From Daucus carota subsp. sativus (lineage: Eukaryota > Streptophyta > Magnoliopsida > Apiales > Apiaceae), in NCBI RefSeq assembly GCF_001625215.2, contig NC_030382.2:49503364-49567363 (forward strand): 64,000 bases of DNA, written 5' to 3'. Within the stretch, counting starts at the first letter, position 1, and the number at the start of each line of letters is the position of its first letter. Below are positions 46,734-59,916 of the stretch, one piece after another. The position numbers and the translations under genes were made by a program. A model generated the notes under the pieces. That model had not been told where the DNA came from. It ran no database searches and saw nothing but the letters and a program-made list of their open reading frames with translations.

Positions 46734-48078
46734 CTTCAATTATCAATCAATAACAATAGCAATACTAAGCTTTATTCAATCTGGTGATGGACGAGAGAGA
46801 GAGAGAGATAATCGGGCTTTAAAACCCTAGATAAACCCAACCCCTCTTCTGTGTGCTGTACTGCTATGTCTTAATTTAGGGTTTATCTCCCTCCCTCTAG
46901 TCTCTACTGTATGTCTGTATCCCCTTTTTATTTGAAAAAACCCGAAATCAACTAATTGACGGAGATGATTAGTTGATTAATTTAATATATTAATTAAAAA
47001 TAAAATAAAATATTGAATTTTAAACAAATATATTATAATTAATCAGATTTTTAAAATTATCATTACAATTTAATTAAATAATTTAGCATTTGAAAATCGT
47101 CAAAATAAATGATAAAATGCTAAAGTAGTACAATATTTATTACTACTAGCTAATTACAAAATTTATTCATCACCAACAAATAAATAAGTAATAATGACTA
47201 AAATTATGTTGACATCTAATTTCCGCTAATTATCATCATAACAAAATATAGGGGCTTACTCCACTAGAAACTAAATTAGCCTAGAAACTAGAAACTGGTC
47301 CCTGGACAATTTTTCATCACTGTTTTTAACTACAAAAATTACTCATTTGTATATCAGGAATCACTATTTTATATATGCAAAATATGACAAATATAAGTAT
47401 ATAAATACACATATATGCAACGTATATCATCATCATCTTCAATCATACGGCATTAATTAAGCTCCCAGCATAATTATCAACCCCTCCCACTAACCCCGTC
47501 GTCATCTACAACCATGATTTGTCTATCACCCTTTGTCATCATAACTTGCCATTACTAACGATTATCTACCATCACCACACACCTCATCCCGTCATTTGCT
47601 ACCATCATGGACCTCCTATAACTATAATTGATCATCAATAATTGACCACCAATATTAATCATAAGTAAATCTTCTCAATTATCAAAGATAATAACTGATG
47701 ATTTTACTGCATAACATAGTGATTAACAACATAGAAATTAGTGATTTTTATAGTTGTAAACAGTGATCGAAGGAGTGGTTTCTAGTTTCTAGAATAATAT
47801 TGGTTTCTATTTGATCAGTTGCCACAAAATATATATGATACGGACGGCTCCGATTGGGTCTCAACATGAGTATATAAAGCATAAACCCCGATCCTAAAAC
47901 CCCAAATTTGTTAATAGCACCCCTCACATCTCTGATATCTCTCTCCAATCTAATTCAAACCAAGGTATACATGTCTCTCTACATATGTGTTTATTGTTGT
48001 TTTTTCTTGTATGTCATTGCATTTTATTATATAATAAAGCATGATTTAATGTGTTATTTTTATACTAGAACAGGGACA
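46734..48078. promoter_or_regulatory. intergenic region between divergent AC19 and TIM10 genes
   Basis: GA-rich microsatellite near 46794-46807. A large inverted-repeat element at 47268-47814 fills much of the space. For TIM10, a leader exon ending at 47964 (AACCAAG|GTATAC) and an acceptor at 48073 (AGAACAG|GGACAATGG) suggest a 5'UTR intron. Confidence 0.55.
47268..47814. mobile_element. MITE with long inverted ends (Mutator-like?)
   Basis: The left arm ACTAGAAACTAAATTAGCCT then AGAAACTAGAAACTGG is mirrored at the right (reverse complement AGAAACCAATATTATTCTAG then AAACTAGAAACCAC). Similarity continues inward for about 100 bp (ATCACTGTTTTTAACTAC vs ATCACTGTTTACAACTAT). The interior is rich in CATCATC/ACCATCA. 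Edges uncertain by about 10 bp; no target duplication identified. Confidence 0.65.
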
Positions 48079-51062
48079 ATGGCTGCCACTACTAATACAC
48101 CTCCCCAAGTTGACAAGGAACAGGTGTTTTGCCTTGCTCTTATATTACCCTCGTGTGTATTTTTTTTTTCCTTTGTATGTTGGTGCATGTATATCTGCAT
48201 TTTGTTCGAGAAATTCGGGTTTTTTATAATGTTTTCTTGACTGATTTGTTATGACAGTCAGTTTTTTATATAATTTTTTTTATCATGTTTATGAGTGTTT
48301 CGAATGAAGTTTGGTGTATTGACAGTTCTTGCTGACCTAAAGCTAGTTTTTGAGTTCGAGGGTTAGCATATTTTACCGACTTAGACATGCACGATTGATT
48401 CTGGATTAATGCGCTGCATTGGCTATGTGATTATAGGAGTGCACTTTTGTCCTTCTGGTCTTTCTTTTGATCGGATTAAGGAGGTGATTGGATCTTCTTT
48501 CCTGACCTTACATATGCAGATATTTGGCATGGCGGGAATGGAGATGGAATTTAGAGTCGAAATGTTTAATAAGTAAGATTTTTCATTTGTACACTGATGT
48601 ATTTTGTTCCTGCAATGTTTACACTACATGTCAAGTCCCTATTTAAAGATAATTTTATCACGTGTGCGGCATCACTGAATGGTTATGTAGTGAAAAGGTT
48701 GGTCTGACTCAGTTGTTATACTTTAGATGCAGTATATATTTGGAGTTTTGTAGGTAAATGCCATCTTTCATCTATAATTTGACATGCCATTAACTTTCTT
48801 CCCGGTACTAGTCTCCTTTCAGGAAATAAAAATTGACTTACAATGCAGATTTAGTGAATTGAGAGATTAAAAAAGATATATATTGATCAGAGAAAACAGA
48901 GAACTAGACTGAAACAGATTGCATATATAGGAACTTATCTAAATAGATATAAAGATTAAAGGGAGAAGGGAAAGATGGTGAAAAGAATTCAAATAAAGAA
49001 AATATTGGGTTCAGTATTTGATATTGCAGTGCAGTGCAAGTTGAACTAGCTTTGACCATGATTTTGACTTACCTTACATCCATACAAGTTACTCAACAAA
49101 GCTATTTAAGTATTGGTGTCACTTGATAATGGCATTCCTGACATCCTTTTCCTTAAATTATACTATATCCTCATGGAGGGCCGAATTATGCTGGATAGTT
49201 TAAAATAGATCATCATCCTTACAAGTAGCTCGTCTACGCTACAATACTGCATACTTGCAACTGAATCAAAAGCTGATGTATTGCTCTGTGGTCACATAGA
49301 AGTTTGAATAATCCATCAATCCAATGCCCTAAGAGATCCTATATCAAAAACTCTTGGAGAGTTCAAAAGAGGGAGTTATTGGGAGATTTTGGCTGATATA
49401 TTGATTTCTTAAGCCAACAGACACGTGGAATGCACCCCAGATCCAGATATTCATCAGTTCAGATGAATTTGGCATCCCTAATAATAAGCTAATCAGTGGC
49501 GTTCCCTGTCACACATTAGTTCTGGAGTTGCTTAATAATGAATTGGTGTAAACATGAGCACATACTTATAGATTGCATTTGGACTATGTTTTTTAGTTTG
49601 ACAGGGGCCTGCATAGACAACGGTATAGTGCTTAAAAATAAAGCTGAATTTTGATTTTATCTTTTTGCATTAAGGTTTCATTAACCTCTATGTGCAGTTT
49701 TGTTACTCCCAGAATCTGGATCTTTGTCTTAACAGTTATTTTTCTATTCTGACTCAGGCTTACTCAGACCTGTTTTAAAAAATGTACCGAGCAAAGGTAC
49801 TGTTTTCTTATGTCACCTTCTATTGTCTTTAATAGAGTAAAAAATTTGCATCAACATACAAGTGTTTGCTTTTTTATTCTTTGTCATCATTTTCATTTCT
49901 TTTGTTGTTGCTGTTTTGATTTAAATGATTATAGGTATAAAGAATGTGAACTGAACTTGGGTGAAACCAAATGCATTGACGATTGTGTTTCAAAATATTG
50001 GCAAGTAAGTTATTTAATTCTCTCAAATCCTCTTTCTCTATTGCAATTACATAAATTATTATAAGAAAGGTTGTGAAGGTGCTACTGGCATGTTTTCAAC
50101 ATTATACACATTATTCCTTTATTAAGATACCAAACCTGTCACTGTAATCTGTCATTTTGTTATTATATTGTTTCTCGAAGGAAATTGAGCTAGGATTGTA
50201 TGTTTTGATGGTAGTAGTGAACTTATAGAAAAATGTGGGTGGCGATTCCTCATGACCAGGGTTTTATACTATTGACCAAATTGTAGCCAAAGAGGTGTTT
50301 ATATTTTGGCTGAGGGTAACTGGGATGTTATTAGGAGTCTGAGAATGTTTAATACGAGGCTGTTTATCATGTTCAAGTTAGTGTTTCTGTGTTGCTGCTG
50401 ATATTTTTTTATTGTAAAGTACTCTCGACGCTTTTTTCTTGCAAAATTTTACTTCTATCCTCTCAAATTTCTACTCTTTCGTTTTTTGCATTTTTTTTAA
50501 AGTTCTTTTAAAATAGGCTTAAAAAAGGAAGTATCTTCAAAAGCCTTCGGTTGGTGATTTCCTTAGTTAGAGACTATCTGCACTACAATGTAAAATACAA
50601 GACACATACATACAACCTTCATACTGTTATTGACTTTGAAAGTTTTAGTAACTGAATAGAAACATTTTAAGGGCGAGGCCAATGGTGATGTTAAAATAGG
50701 TGGAGCTATTGCTATAATTTATCACCAAAAAGTATATATAACACTCTATATTTTGTGCTATATATAGCACGGACCATAGCATTGTGCTATTTTAGCACAA
50801 GGTTTAGCACACCATTAGAGTGGTGGATCTTACCTTTTGTTTTATAATATAGCTATAGCAGCACACCATTGGCTATGCTTTAATAGCTCCTGGTTCTGTT
50901 TAGCTCTTGTAATATTGTTGGCTAGAGAGTTTGTCTCCTAAATCCTAATGATAATATACGGCGAGGTGCAGTTTCATAGATTAATAATCTTATATTTCAT
51001 ATATATTGCAGGTCACTAATATGATTGGTCAGCTACTTTGTAATGGCAAACCATCTATGTGA
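48079..51062 (+). CDS. TIM10: mitochondrial import inner membrane translocase subunit TIM10
   Basis: Five exons, 48079-48123, 48520-48572, 49758-49796, 49935-50004 and 51012-51062, join in phase to 85 aa. The protein begins MAATTNTPPQVDKEQ and carries GMEMEFRVEMFNK and then the twin CX3C motif: C38-FKK-C42 and C59-IDD-C63, with 16 residues between the pairs. It ends KYWQVTNMIGQLLCNGKPSM. Small Tim chaperones of this type escort membrane proteins through the intermembrane space with TIM9. CVSKYWQV and the C-terminus separate it from TIM9, TIM8 and TIM13. Two extra Cys (C50, C79) lie outside the motif. No break seen. Confidence 0.93.
50677..50885. mobile_element. small MITE in the last TIM10 intron
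   Basis: GCCAATGGTG at 50679-50688 and CACCATTGGC at 50874-50883 are exact inverted repeats. The interior holds several TAGCACA / GCTATA motifs. Confidence 0.6.
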
Positions 51063-52681
51063 TTCTGAATTTTTGATCAAGCAAACTTGGATGAGATATT
51101 TTTGCTTTCTATATTAAGTAGATGATATGAGTTCCAGAGGTAAACGAGTTAGTGCATCTTCCAAGTTCATACCAGCTTATTAAATTAGTAACAGTATGTG
51201 ACTGGGGATGCAGAATAATTTTGGGTCTTCCATATATGAATATTTTTTAAGTCACAATCTGTTGCATACTATAATGAAAGTGTATGCAAACAAATATATG
51301 GTATTATTGACAATAAATATTATTTTGTCCTCATCTGCTAGTAGAATCATGGCCATATAATCTCTTTTTAATGGGCCATTTGCGGAAAATTTTGATACAC
51401 TTGCACAATGCTTTCAATGATGTTTACAGGGATATCTGCTAAGGTATACGTTGGCCACAGGTTCTCTGATCATAACCTTTCTGCCAATGAATCTTGACCG
51501 ATTTAGGTCATAGTAAATCGGTCTAGATTCAGATTTGGTACCCAAGTTATGTGTATCAAGCGTTGTTGTAGGCAGCACACTGAATCTTGCTGCTAGTTTG
51601 CACTCCTGGGATAGACAAGCCTTTGGTTCAGGAACACATACATTCCAGGTTCACCTAAATGGAAGCAGCATTTCCCAGTTTCTACTTTCAAGAGGGAATC
51701 TCTATAGCTTAAAGCAAAAGTGAATCTGATGTAAAGAGAATCTTACTCCATTATTTGATTTACTAATTGAGCTCCATTATTTTCATCTCTTTTTAGACTA
51801 CAGACAAATTTTAATCAGATGAAGAGGCCATAGTGATTGCACCACCATCCACTAACTAGGCAGAGGCCCATTGCCTTGATGACAGAAATCTGTGCTATTA
51901 CAGCTTTACACAAAATGTCAATAAACAGAAAAGTTTTAGGCACAAAAGAAACCTTAATTTGTGGCGTTCTCTTCTCACTGATTGAGTAATTTGTGTATCA
52001 TACCTTCCCTTTACATACTTTATACTGATCCATCCATAATCGCACCATCTCAGTTGGCTAAACGCTATTTCTGACGTAGAATTTTGACTAATCAGTGAGA
52101 AAAAACTCAGCTAAACATGCTTTCAACTAATTTACAATGCCTGTCACATAATGGTTAACAGATTGAGTGTCTGCATGTCATATTCATCTAGAACAGAATA
52201 CATAGTAAACACTTTCGAAAATTAACAAAGTAGAAACTTAGAACAACACATATATTTATTTGGCCATTACTATTCTTTGCTTGGCCCTTGCTCATCAAGA
52301 TTAAGGCACAATTTTTATCTAGAAGATAATAACCGGAGTTCTAAAAGTGTTCACCGGATCTAAACAACTAAACAACTAAACAACCTCATACTTAATTCTT
52401 CAAAACGCTCAAGTTGATACCTAACAGTGCTCACAGCTTAAGCATTAAAAGAATCAAGCTCAGTGAAGCACCCACTAATCAGAAGACTGACTTCTTTATT
52501 TGAACAGTCTATATAACTAAAGCTATTGATATTCACTGTGATACTTTGTTCCGATTACGAGAGCAAAGCCAGCAATGTTATTCTTATTTCTGTTATATAG
52601 CTTACGCCATTTAGATGCACACCTGATCATGAATTCTGATGATCGGTCAGAAGAACCTACATTGTTGTAGAATTTAGGTGT
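51063..52681. other. 3' region between convergent TIM10 and DUF3527 genes
   Basis: No supported gene; 3'UTRs and AT-rich spacer. Confidence 0.55.
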
Positions 52682-55435
52682 TTAGACTCTTCCAACAGGA
52701 GAATGAGGTGGCTGTGACACAAATCTGGCAGGAACATGTACTCCAACTAGTTTAGGAATCCTTAGTCCACAGTCATCCTGTAGTTTCTCCTCAAAAACAT
52801 TGCTCGCTTGTTGAAGCTCAGATGGTATCGTACTGTCAAATACTGCAACACAAATGGAAAATGCTTGTAAAGCTGAGAGCTTCGAACTAAATTCCACCGA
52901 GAAGATACCGTTTTTGAGTGAAGACAGCGTGAAGAATGGAGTAGGTTGTTGAGCTTCTTCCTGCAAAGAAAATACAACAATATTAAGAATTTAAGTAGCA
53001 GACAGATATCCTTGCAAAAAAAAAAAAAAGAAAAGGAAGCAGACAGATGTCCAAAACTTCAGCAAAAAAACAACAAACTGAAGACAAGATGGTATATTTG
53101 AGAAGTATACCCGGGGTTGAGAAAAAAGTTCAAACTGGCCAGTAGGTTTCTGATTCTTGTTATTATTGTTGCCAAAAACTTTTACCTTACAGCCCAGATC
53201 CCAGCCCCCGCAATCACATTGGCCACCTGACAGCCATCGTTCAATCAATGGCGACGGTTCTCCTTTACTTGGCAGCCCATGATTTCCACCAGGTAGCAGC
53301 ACTGTAGTGCTAAAAAGTTCTTGACTTTCAATAGAAAATCTATCCTCTTGAAGGTCACTTGAATAGGAAGAGCTTCTGACATTTTTTGTAGAATTTTCCA
53401 AACAGGTAACTATATTTCTTGGAAACTTGACAACTATGGCGGCAAGCTCATCATTTGCTTGCGTATCGCATATTTGATATTTTAGGTCCACTCCATATAA
53501 TACAAACTCTCTAGTGCTCCACTGGTCAACACTGGGGTGTTCACCTATATTCGAGAATGCCAAATCAGAGACCTTCATCTGGGCAACTACATTTGGGACG
53601 AAATCTTTACCTTTGGACCCTTGATTTAACCAGCCTCCACTTTTTCTCGTCGTATCTTGAATGCTAAAGAATGTATATATCCAGGAGCCATCATTTTTTC
53701 TTGAAGAGAACTTTCTCAGAGTGGCTGCTAAAATATCACTGTTGTTGTCAACTGCAAACGTAAACACAGGAAGATCATCTTTGGATGAAACTTGAACATA
53801 AGCTTGCAATGTTGATGATCCCCGTACTTTATCACAACGTGTTCTGTCCAATTTAGCGGCCCTTAAATTTGTCATGTCTAATTTCTCTTTCAGTGGATGC
53901 ACAGATGATAGTTCTCCTTGTTCATCAAAAGATGCAGATATCCTGGGAGTTGATGTCGATTTCTTTTGCGACTGATCAACTAATTTAAAGTTGGCTACTT
54001 TTGTCTTCAGCAGTGGAGTTAGCAACCTCTTCAAAGCACTAGAATGCTCTGTCCTTGCAGCATTATACTGATTACATGTTGCATCGCTCGGACAAAGAAA
54101 AGGATCAGCTATTTCCAAAGCAGCTCTGGCAGTAACATTTTCTGATCTCAACTGAGGTATATCTGAACTAATCCTGGATTTGCAACTTCTTTTTATACTG
54201 TTTAAGGTAAAACTTACCCTACGACTTGGTGAAAGGTTTCGCACCTCAGACTCTGACTTAGCGCTCTTCATACCTAATACTGTTGAGGTCTTGGTCGAAG
54301 CCAAATTTATAGGCATCAAACTTTGCTTCTCTTCTAGAATCTTGTTTGTTGCTTGCCTGACTGATTTGTTTGCACATGACGGTGAGCAGGAAAACTTCTG
54401 TTCCATATCAGGCTCGTCCCTGCCATCAATTTCATGAGTTATTCCGCATGAGTTTGAGATGCTGGGATTGAGCTCCGAACTGTAAACCTCGTCCATATAA
54501 AATACATCTGATCTCGTAGCAGAAGAATCTTCTAATTCCTGACTTTTTCTTGTCAGATTAAAAGGGCGAGAGTGGTCAGTCTCAGTGCTATCTTTCGGCA
54601 TAGGGAGGATTACATCTTTGTAAGTGTTGGGGAAAGCATGATCAATGCTATCACAATAATGATTTTGCAACTTTTCTGATTCCTTTGTGGACACATCACC
54701 TTGGACTTTCAACTTCCCTTTTGAAGACTGCAGGTCTTTATCATTTTTGAAGTCCCTGGATGATCTTGTCTTGGAAATATCACTAGAGTCTAAATTTTCC
54801 CTCCTGCATTCTTTCAACTTGAGTTCTGAAAATTTTGTTGGGAAAACAGACTCTGCTGGGATATTTTGCTGTCTACCAGAGGGATAAGTTGAGATAGCAT
54901 TGCTATCTGCATAGTCTGTAGCATTGCGGGCACTGGACTCAACATGTGTAGAGTGACCTTCTATTGGAGATATATTCAGGTACGATCGTAAAGGACGGTG
55001 CTCTTTCTGACCACTAGGAGAGCAGGTGCCATCACCTCTTCCGTATTTATTAGAGGTTCCATCTGTCCACAAGCTCGAGGAGGTAATGCTTCTTGATGTT
55101 GAACACCTGCTGCTAGGTCTTTGTGTATGGTGATTCTGCCAATTTTCTAATGTGTGCCAGTCAAGAACTCCAAGATTCAAGGGTTTCGCCTTAACTTTTT
55201 CTCCTTTCTCTAGATAGTTTGGCAATCTAGACATGTATTTAACGAGCTCGTCTTTCTGAAGTCCCTTGCTTCTACCCTGTTGCCTTTGGTGAATCCCTGA
55301 AGAAGATGGCTTCATAGTTGCATCCTTCTTTACTTCTGCAGGGAGGTCGACATAGGATGAGTTACGTTTCTCTGTTGTATACTCTTTTTGCAACTTGGCA
55401 CTATTACTCCCGCTGGATGAGCAAGGACTATCCAT
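52682..55435 (-). CDS. DUF3527 domain protein, plant-specific, function unknown
   Basis: Two coding exons on the minus strand, 55435-53111 and 52960-52682, joined in phase 0, give 867 aa. The N-terminal two thirds are Ser-rich and of low complexity, with a conserved LGVLDWHTLENW block near residue 95. The DUF3527 region starts near residue 540 (VSSKDDLPVFTFAVDN) and runs through ARSNGSW-like KNDGSWIYTFFS, EFVLYGVDL, ERWLSGGQCDCGGWDLGCK and, in exon 2, TPFFTLSSLKNGIFSVEF. It ends VSQPPHSPVGRV. I know no established function for this family. The leader appears to hold short upstream ORFs. The intron contains a poly-A insertion. Confidence 0.88.
52997..53052 (+). mobile_element. poly-A insertion with 15-bp near-perfect target repeats
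   Basis: AGCAGACAGATATCC (52997-53011) and AGCAGACAGATGTCC (53038-53052) differ at one base. Between them are TTGC, about 14 A and GAAAAGGA. It lies inside the DUF3527 gene intron. Confidence 0.55.
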
Positions 55436-56900
55436 TATTTAAAGTTTTTCTTGACCCCCTTTGGATTATTGATGCACCATCAGCTATTTAAATGGGTATG
55501 ACTTCCATCTGCAGAAGAGATGTCATCAATAAATCAGTTTAAAATTTACACATAAATGACTAGAGAAACGAATGGACAAGGTCTACACGTACGAACATCT
55601 TTTTTCCAACTTCTAGAGTATCCATGAATTTGTAAAAACATAGGAACAATCTTGAAACAAGATGTTAACAGCAAACGACAGAAAGCAGCAACAGCTTCAG
55701 TTCAGTCTATAGTTCCAGAAAAATATTAAGCTGTGCAACATTGCTAGGCTTCGAGAATTTATTTCTCAGATGCAACATAGATCACAACTCTGCTAAACAA
55801 GTGGCTTCATATTATCATATAAATCTTCTAATGAAGTTAAAGTTCTAATTTATTTTCTGACAATTTTCGTAGCAACTTTATAGTTGTTATTTTGAGAAGA
55901 ATAATGTCAGAACTTTAGGAAATCAAGTGTGTGTGTATTTGTGTTGTGTTTTCTTGTTAGAAGCCAAGGTAAAAGTAGAAAACAATTTGAATATCACCCA
56001 GCAAAATACCAGAGCCTAAAAGATATGTTACTCGCGTTGTAATTAAGATTGGAATGCGACTGTGACAGATGAAGCCAAAGAAAACGGGCAACAAATTTGA
56101 GGTGGTCCTAGGAAGCCCATTTGAATGAGTGATGAAGAGAACACACCAGTGAGACCTCTTTAATACCTGGCTGAGAGCTGTCAGCACTTGATTCTTTTTC
56201 AAAATTTTCACAGTTTTTCGAGATTGTTCTTAAAAACCCAGAGTCCTTAGGGAAATATCATCTGTAGCCTAAGGGGGTAAGATCATCTTCCAATTGGGAA
56301 TTTCTGAGCAGGCTGCTGGGCATATTGGTTGAGTATAATGTAAAAAATCCACCAAAAAAGTCAAATGGGTTCAAAATTTTATAATTGCTGAACTTATAAG
56401 GGCAAACTAAAGGATTTCAAGAAATGCAGCATACAAAGAAAATTGTTAAAACCATTTTCGATCAAAATATTAACTGAAATCCCACAAAATATCAACTAAA
56501 AAAGCATGAAACAGAAGTCAGAAACAGCAAGATGCAAACAAATAATGAAGCATAAGCCATCTTTTAAAAGCACAAGCAAGAGAGATGAAAGAATGAAACC
56601 TGAGAAACACCCAGTATAGTAGAGAGATCAGTACTGAAGCAGTAGCCTTTTATTACCCAGACTTCAAGAAGATGAAAGACAGTAAAAAAGGAGCTAGGGA
56701 ATGTGCAGAAACCTAGAAATGCATATACTCCACATGAAAGTGTGTTTGTGTTTTGTAAGAAAGAAGGCACACACACACATGTAGTAGTAGTAGGAGTATA
56801 ATTTAAAGACAGGGATGAGGAGATGAGGAGGTCAGACACTAGTTTTGTGAGAGGAAATGTCAGAGAACAAGACAAGATTTTAGGGGTGAGTGGAACATGC
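55436..56900 (-). promoter_or_regulatory. leader and promoter of the DUF3527 gene
   Basis: Minus strand: an acceptor TCTGCAG|ATGGAAG near 55508 suggests a spliced leader. Right after it lie two short upstream ORFs, 55488-55508 (MEVIPI, stop) and 55466-55480 (MVHQ, stop), before the main ATG at 55435. A CA/TAG microsatellite is near 56770-56795. No other gene seen. Confidence 0.45.
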
Positions 56901-59900
56901 ATCGGACTGCTAAATTATGACATCCCTCCTTTTTATTTCTCACTTGTTTCTGCTTTCACATCCATCTAACACTTCCTACATTTTACAAATATTAACCAAA
57001 ATGCATCTATTTGTTCCTATTAACTTCATGTTAAACTTCACATCAGATGTTTGAAAAATAAAGTACTGGGCTTCACTTAAATTGTGGGTTTTTTCTAAAA
57101 AAACCCCAAAATACATGCCTAGTTATGTTTGTGCGAGTTTATATTCATGTGATGAATAATTTAATGGTATGTTTGGGAATCAGGATTTCATTTGAAATTC
57201 TGAATTTAGTTAAATGCATTTTATTTTAATCTACGCATTCAAATGTTAATATAAATCCTGTTAATTGTATGTTTTTAAACGACCGCTAACTGAATTCAAT
57301 CTGTACTAGTTAAGAATTAATATACGATTTTTTCAAAGAAAGACGTCAGAATAAAATAAGATAATTCTATGCATAAAAGCCTTGAAAAAAGTTCAGCCAC
57401 TGTTGCAGCAGCCAACAGGTAGGAAATCATTTTAAACGAGAGGAATGCAGACGTTTAACGGATTGATTAACGGCCGTTACATTATATTTATATTGTATAT
57501 AAATTGTAGTTATTCCTTTTGTTATAACTAGTTTTAGATAATTATCTTGCTTTTTATTGCATAACTACAGTTACTTGTGTTTATTTTGGGTCTTTTCCGG
57601 AAATAATTATTTTACAAATTAACTATTTTTATCAAAAAAATTATTATGGCAACCTTTGGCCATATTTTTGCAGATTTTTTTTAATTATATATATTTTTTA
57701 TAATTTAAATTTATTGTTAAATAAAAAATATGTTTGAATTTAATTTCATTTAACAAATTATTTATACTTTTCGTCTTTTGGTTAATCTCAAGACCAGTCA
57801 CACCATATTACACCCTATCATATAATAATATTTTTTGAATTTATATTACAGCTTCTTAATTTATATTTGTTCTATGAAAAGAATGTATTTAGTCCTATAT
57901 TATTTAAAATATGATTGTATTAGTTTTATATATTTAGTAATTTAATATATATTAAAAGAAGCTATTTAGAAAAATTATCTGACCATTATATAAAATTTAT
58001 CAAAATTTCCTAACTACATAATATTTAAACAATACTCAACGAATAAAAACTTAAATCTAAAACCTGACTTGGAGCATGCCTAAATGAAAGCGAACAGTCA
58101 TTAATTTGTTGAGGTATATGTTGCAGTGTACAATGTCATTGACAGTTTGACAACGATTGACAAAGAAATGGTGGTGTGATTTTTATAAAAATCTAAAGTA
58201 AAATAAAACAGGGGACCTAGGAGTAGTAGTGTAGTACTCCTACATTTATCATAAATAATTAAATATTCCACCGCCTAAACTAATTTCATGTCCCCCTGGG
58301 CTCCCCCCTTCTTTCAAGGAATCTATGACACCATATTGACTTTCGGTTAGCATTGGACATGGGGCTCATAGCATCCTCGGCCCAAAACTCCGATCCGACT
58401 TGATTTATAATATCCTCCCTCCGTCCCGGTCAATAAGGCGCGACACGGATTTTAATATTTCAATATAAGATAGTTCCGTAAATTATTTTTAAGATTTTCT
58501 ATTTTTTATAAAAATATAATATTTATATTTTATAAAAAAAAAAATTAAAAAAAAAGTTGTATAACTATGTTTTATAAGAGGCTTAAAAAGCGCGTCGAAC
58601 AGTAAAAAAGAATCATATACAATTGACGGGGACATACGATTAATCTCATATTCTCATACTTGATTACGAGTATTATTTTTTCACTTTGATATAAATACCT
58701 AAAACAGTTATCAGCATTAAACTCTTTTTTTTGATGACCAGAAGGTTTTTATTGTTTACAAAATCTACTATCTTCAGGTGATCCAGGGACACATAGGTAG
58801 AACAGTACAAAGTATCTACAATCTGGGAGATAATATAAGGTTTATGAGATATTCTTTTAGCGGACGGGAAGATGATTGAATATGCTCAGTATAATAATCT
58901 GAATCTGCACCAAATCTCAAAAGCTGCATAAAACTGCTGGAGACTTTGCAACTTTAATGTCTTTTTGTGCTTTCTCCTTTTTATGTTTGGACTTTGGAGT
59001 ATGATTCTTTATCTTTTTTGTTGGATACTCTTTTCTATGTGTACAATCATGTAAAAATCCACTTTTAATTTACCACACATCTTTCTCTTTCTGATCAAGT
59101 GCAGATATGAAATTTAAGCCAATAAGAAAAGCCAAGTTCTTGATAGATAATAAGTGTGATCGATGCATTATTCAAAAAAGTATTTTGCAACATAAGTGAT
59201 TCTCAGTCAAGCAGTGATCACTAATGAACATCAGCTCAGGTCAAATTATGTTGTTCATCTTCAAAATCGTAAATTCAGAGATCATGAAGTAAGCAGGCCG
59301 AGGACTTGGCTCCTATGTCCTACTTAATTTCTTCGAGCTGATTATCCAAAGATGAAAGATGTTCTAATTCTAAGGACCTGTTTTGAGTCCTTATGAAGAC
59401 CTAGTCCATATAAGTCGATGTGGTGAGGATCCTAAGAACAGTTCTCTGTCTCCGGACAGGGTGTACCTTAACGATTTCCAGCAAAGCCTGACCAACAAAA
59501 TTACAGAGGGCTTAAAACTCCTGTCCTCAAATATTTTAACCCTGCTGGCTGCTGCTAGTTTGTCCCTTGAAACTCCTCCTCTCTCCTCTGCATCAAAGTA
59601 AAGTCGACTTAATTTTAATTTTTTGTATATTTATAAAATTTCACATTTTTTCATATATGTTTCATTGTCACAACAGGCATGCGAAAAATACCCATCACGA
59701 AAACCAACTGGGAGCCATCTTAAGCCCCACAAACTTAATGTCATAAATTTTAGATGAAAAAATTGTGTCCATCTATTAAATAGAACTTGTTTGTGGTTAG
59801 CTAGCCTCCATGTTTGTTTTTTGTTGAGGTGCAAAGCCGGCCTCAATTTTTTTTACCCCTTCATTTACAATTTTTCTGCAAACCAAAGAGTAAAAACTAA

Positions 59901-59916
59901 CAACAAAAGTTTACAA
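56901..59916. other. intergenic, AT-rich, MITE remnants
   Basis: No supported gene. A Stowaway-like left end (CCTCCCTCCGTCCC) at 58414 with GACGGGGACATA near 58626-58637 suggests an old MITE. T8 followed by GATGACCAGAAGGTTTTTAT at 58731-58760 resembles the antisense 3' end of a LINE, but no body is recognisable. Confidence 0.5.

Noticed and set aside
51535-51723. 62-residue open frame past TIM10
   Set aside because: No homology and no supporting signals; likely in 3' spacer.
59383-59601. 72-residue open frame upstream of the F-box gene
   Set aside because: No recognisable homology, no splice or context support; may be chance.
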